Origin: Pseudomonadota bacterium
Lineage (GTDB): Bacteria > Pseudomonadota > Alphaproteobacteria > Acetobacterales > Acetobacteraceae
DNA: 10,191 nucleotides
NCBI GenBank assembly: GCA_021845835.1
Contig: JAJZVE010000117.1
Span: forward strand, 1-10,191
Reading direction: 5' to 3'
In this document: in pieces, positions 7,520 through 10,191 of the stretch
How the letters are laid out: each line of letters opens with the position of its first letter
Position numbering within the stretch: the first letter of the stretch is position 1
Made by a program: the position numbers and the translations under genes
Notes under the pieces: generated by a model
Databases searched by the model: none
What the model was told of the DNA's origin: nothing
The model's input: only the letters and a program-made list of their open reading frames with translations

Positions 7520-8808
7520 TCAAGCGGGTTCGATGCGGATCATGGCCGGGTCTTCCAGCACCGCGTCCAGCGCGGCGATGCGGCGGAGCGCGTCGCGCAT
7601 GGCGGATTCGCGCGTCTCGTGCGTCACCAGCACCACCGGCACCGCCTCGCCCGGCGCGCGGCCGCGCTGCAGCATGCTTTCCAGCGAAATGCCGGAATCG
7701 CGCAGCGCCGCGGTCACGTCGGCGATCACGCCCGGCCGATCGACCACCATCAGCCGCAGATAATAGCAGCCGAGATGCGCATCCATGCTGACCGACGGCG
7801 CGTCCGACAGCGCGCCCGACTGTGCGCCCCAGACCGGCGTCAGGCGTCCGCGCGCGATATCGATCAGGTCGGCGACCACCGCCGAGGCGGTCGGGCCGGC
7901 ACCGGCGCCGCGGCCTTCCAGCATGATGCGGCCGACGAAATCGCCTTCCGCCACCACCGCGTTGAACACGCCATCGACGCGCGCGAGCGGCGAGGATTGC
8001 TGCACCATGCAGGGATGCACCCGCGCCTCGATGCCCGCGTCCGTCCGGCGCGCGAGACCCAGCAGCTTGATGCGGTAGCCGAGTTCGCCGGCAAAGGCGA
8101 TGTCGAGCGCGGAGACGTGGCGGATGCCCTCGACATGCACCGCCGCGAACGCAACCGGCCGGCCGAACGCCAGCGCGGCGAGGATCGCCAGCTTGTGGGC
8201 GGCGTCGATGCCGTCCACGTCGAAGCGCGGGTCGGCTTCCGCGTAGCCGAGCTTCTGCGCGTCGGCGAGCACTTCGGCGAATTCGCGTCCGCGCTCGCGC
8301 ATCACCGTCAGGATGTAGTTGCAGGTGCCGTTGAGGATGCCGGCGACCCGCATGATGCGGTTGCCGGCCAATCCTTCGCGCAGCGCCTTGATCACCGGGA
8401 TGCCGCCGGCGACGGCGGCTTCGAACGCCAGCGGCACACCGGCGCGCTCGGCCTCTGCGGCGAGTTCGGCGCCATGCACGGCGAGCAGTGCCTTGTTGGC
8501 GGTGACGACGGGTTTGCCCGCCGCGATCGCCGCCTCCACCACCGCGCGGGCGATGCCGTCGGCGCCGCCGATCACCTCGACCACGACATCGACCGACGGA
8601 TCGGTGGCCAGCGCCACCGGATCGTCGAACCAGCGCAGCCCGGCGAGCGCGGTGCCGCGGTCGCGCGTGCGGTCGCGCGCCGACACCGCGGTGACGGCGA
8701 TCGGCCGTCCCGCGCGCGCCGTCACGATCTCCGCGTTCTGCCGCAGCAGCGTCAGCACGCCGGCGCCGACCGTGCCAAGGCCGGCAAGTGCCACCGAGAT
8801 CGGGCGCG

Positions 8809-8812
<4 letters not shown>
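7520..8812 (-). CDS. hom: Homoserine dehydrogenase with C-terminal ACT domain
   Basis: NAD(P)-dependent reduction of aspartate semialdehyde to homoserine, the branch toward threonine, methionine and isoleucine. The 430 residues fit the single-function, ACT-containing type, with no aspartokinase domain. A Rossmann motif GLGTVGAG lies at 11-18, TANK with K107 in the dinucleotide half, GILNGTCNYIL (158-168) and FDVDGIDAAHKLAIL with the expected catalytic D203 and K207. The ACT domain begins near residue 350 (LMVVDRPGVIADVTAAL) and probably mediates feedback inhibition, by threonine in known relatives. The ATG overlaps the aminotransferase stop (ATGA, 8812-8809) and has little Shine-Dalgarno sequence, so translation is likely coupled. 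It sits in the aminotransferase-hom-glpX-recJ cluster. Confidence 0.98.
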
Positions 8813-10029
<1,217 letters not shown>

Positions 10030-10098
10030 GGTGCGGGTCCGGGTTTCGTGCGGGGAGTGTAGAGGAACGGCGCGGCCGAGTCTGACAAACTCGCGCGC
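10030..10098. promoter_or_regulatory. Gap upstream of the aminotransferase with a short inverted repeat
   Basis: The 69-base gap is the likeliest place for a promoter of the aminotransferase operon. It holds an inverted repeat CGAGT/ACTCG (10077-10093, 7-base centre) a few bases after the preceding stop codon, which could be a weak terminator or a protein site. On the minus strand TTGTCA resembles a -35, but the best -10-like TACACT lies 21 bases away, too far for a confident call. Promoter position is therefore unresolved. Confidence 0.3.
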
Positions 10099-10191
10099 TC
10101 AGTCGATCAGCCGCGCCGCGCCGCCGCCGCCCGCGGGCAGGGCGGCGACGTGCAGCGCGGCGGCGGGCACGCCGAAGCCGGTGAGAGCGGC
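10099..10191 (-). CDS. C-terminal end of an unidentified protein (5' part beyond window)
   Basis: Read on the minus strand from the window edge, 30 codons run in frame to TGA 10101-10099; nearly all end in G or C (about 29 of 30). The peptide begins AALTGFGVPAAALHV and ends in a glycine run followed by AARLID. This looks like the tail of a real gene oriented like its neighbours, but 30 residues of low complexity do not identify a family. A non-coding GC-rich stretch is the alternative. Confidence 0.5.
   Translation of the reverse strand, partial: AALTGFGVPAAALHVAALPAGGGGAARLID

Overview
The window is very GC-rich, and G or C dominates third codon positions. It looks like one arm of a chromosome from a high-GC alphaproteobacterium, possibly Rhodospirillales or Acetobacteraceae. 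That placement is inferred from base composition and from the order aminotransferase, homoserine dehydrogenase, glpX, recJ, which I recall as typical of the class; no rRNA or other marker gene is present. Every supported gene lies on the minus strand, so genes are read from high to low coordinates. The many long plus-strand open frames are GC-driven shadows.

Housekeeping block (10191 to 4078). The tail of an unrecognised gene (10191-10099) comes first. It is followed by an AlaC-type aminotransferase (10029-8809), homoserine dehydrogenase hom (8812-7520, overlapping the aminotransferase by 4 bases), class II fructose-1,6-bisphosphatase glpX (7506-6496, 13 bases after hom) and, after an interruption, the single-strand exonuclease gene recJ (5895-4078). 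The spacing suggests one operon linking amino-acid metabolism, gluconeogenesis or the Calvin cycle, and DNA repair.

Interruption (6451 to 5906). Between glpX and recJ sits a DUF4160-DUF2442 gene pair. The DUF4160 gene is broken by a single extra base near 6376. The DUF2442 gene appears intact, and recJ translation seems to start from a strong ribosome binding site overlapping the DUF2442 stop codon.

Efflux block (4060 to 1). A TetR-family repressor gene (4024-3389), a periplasmic adaptor lipoprotein gene (3327-2236), a 68-residue unrecognised small ORF (2230-2024) and an RND-family inner-membrane pump (2027 to beyond base 1) form a likely self-regulated multidrug efflux operon. A 17-bp palindrome lies just upstream of tetR. 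Its half-site recurs upstream of the adaptor gene beside a TTGACA element, so the repressor may control both points. A hairpin next to the adaptor start contains its ribosome binding site.

No tRNA, rRNA, CRISPR array, transposase or strong intrinsic terminator was seen. I did not find a clearly new system. The most unusual items are the small ORF wedged between adaptor and pump genes, the repeated half-sites of the putative operator, and the decayed DUF4160-DUF2442 insertion.
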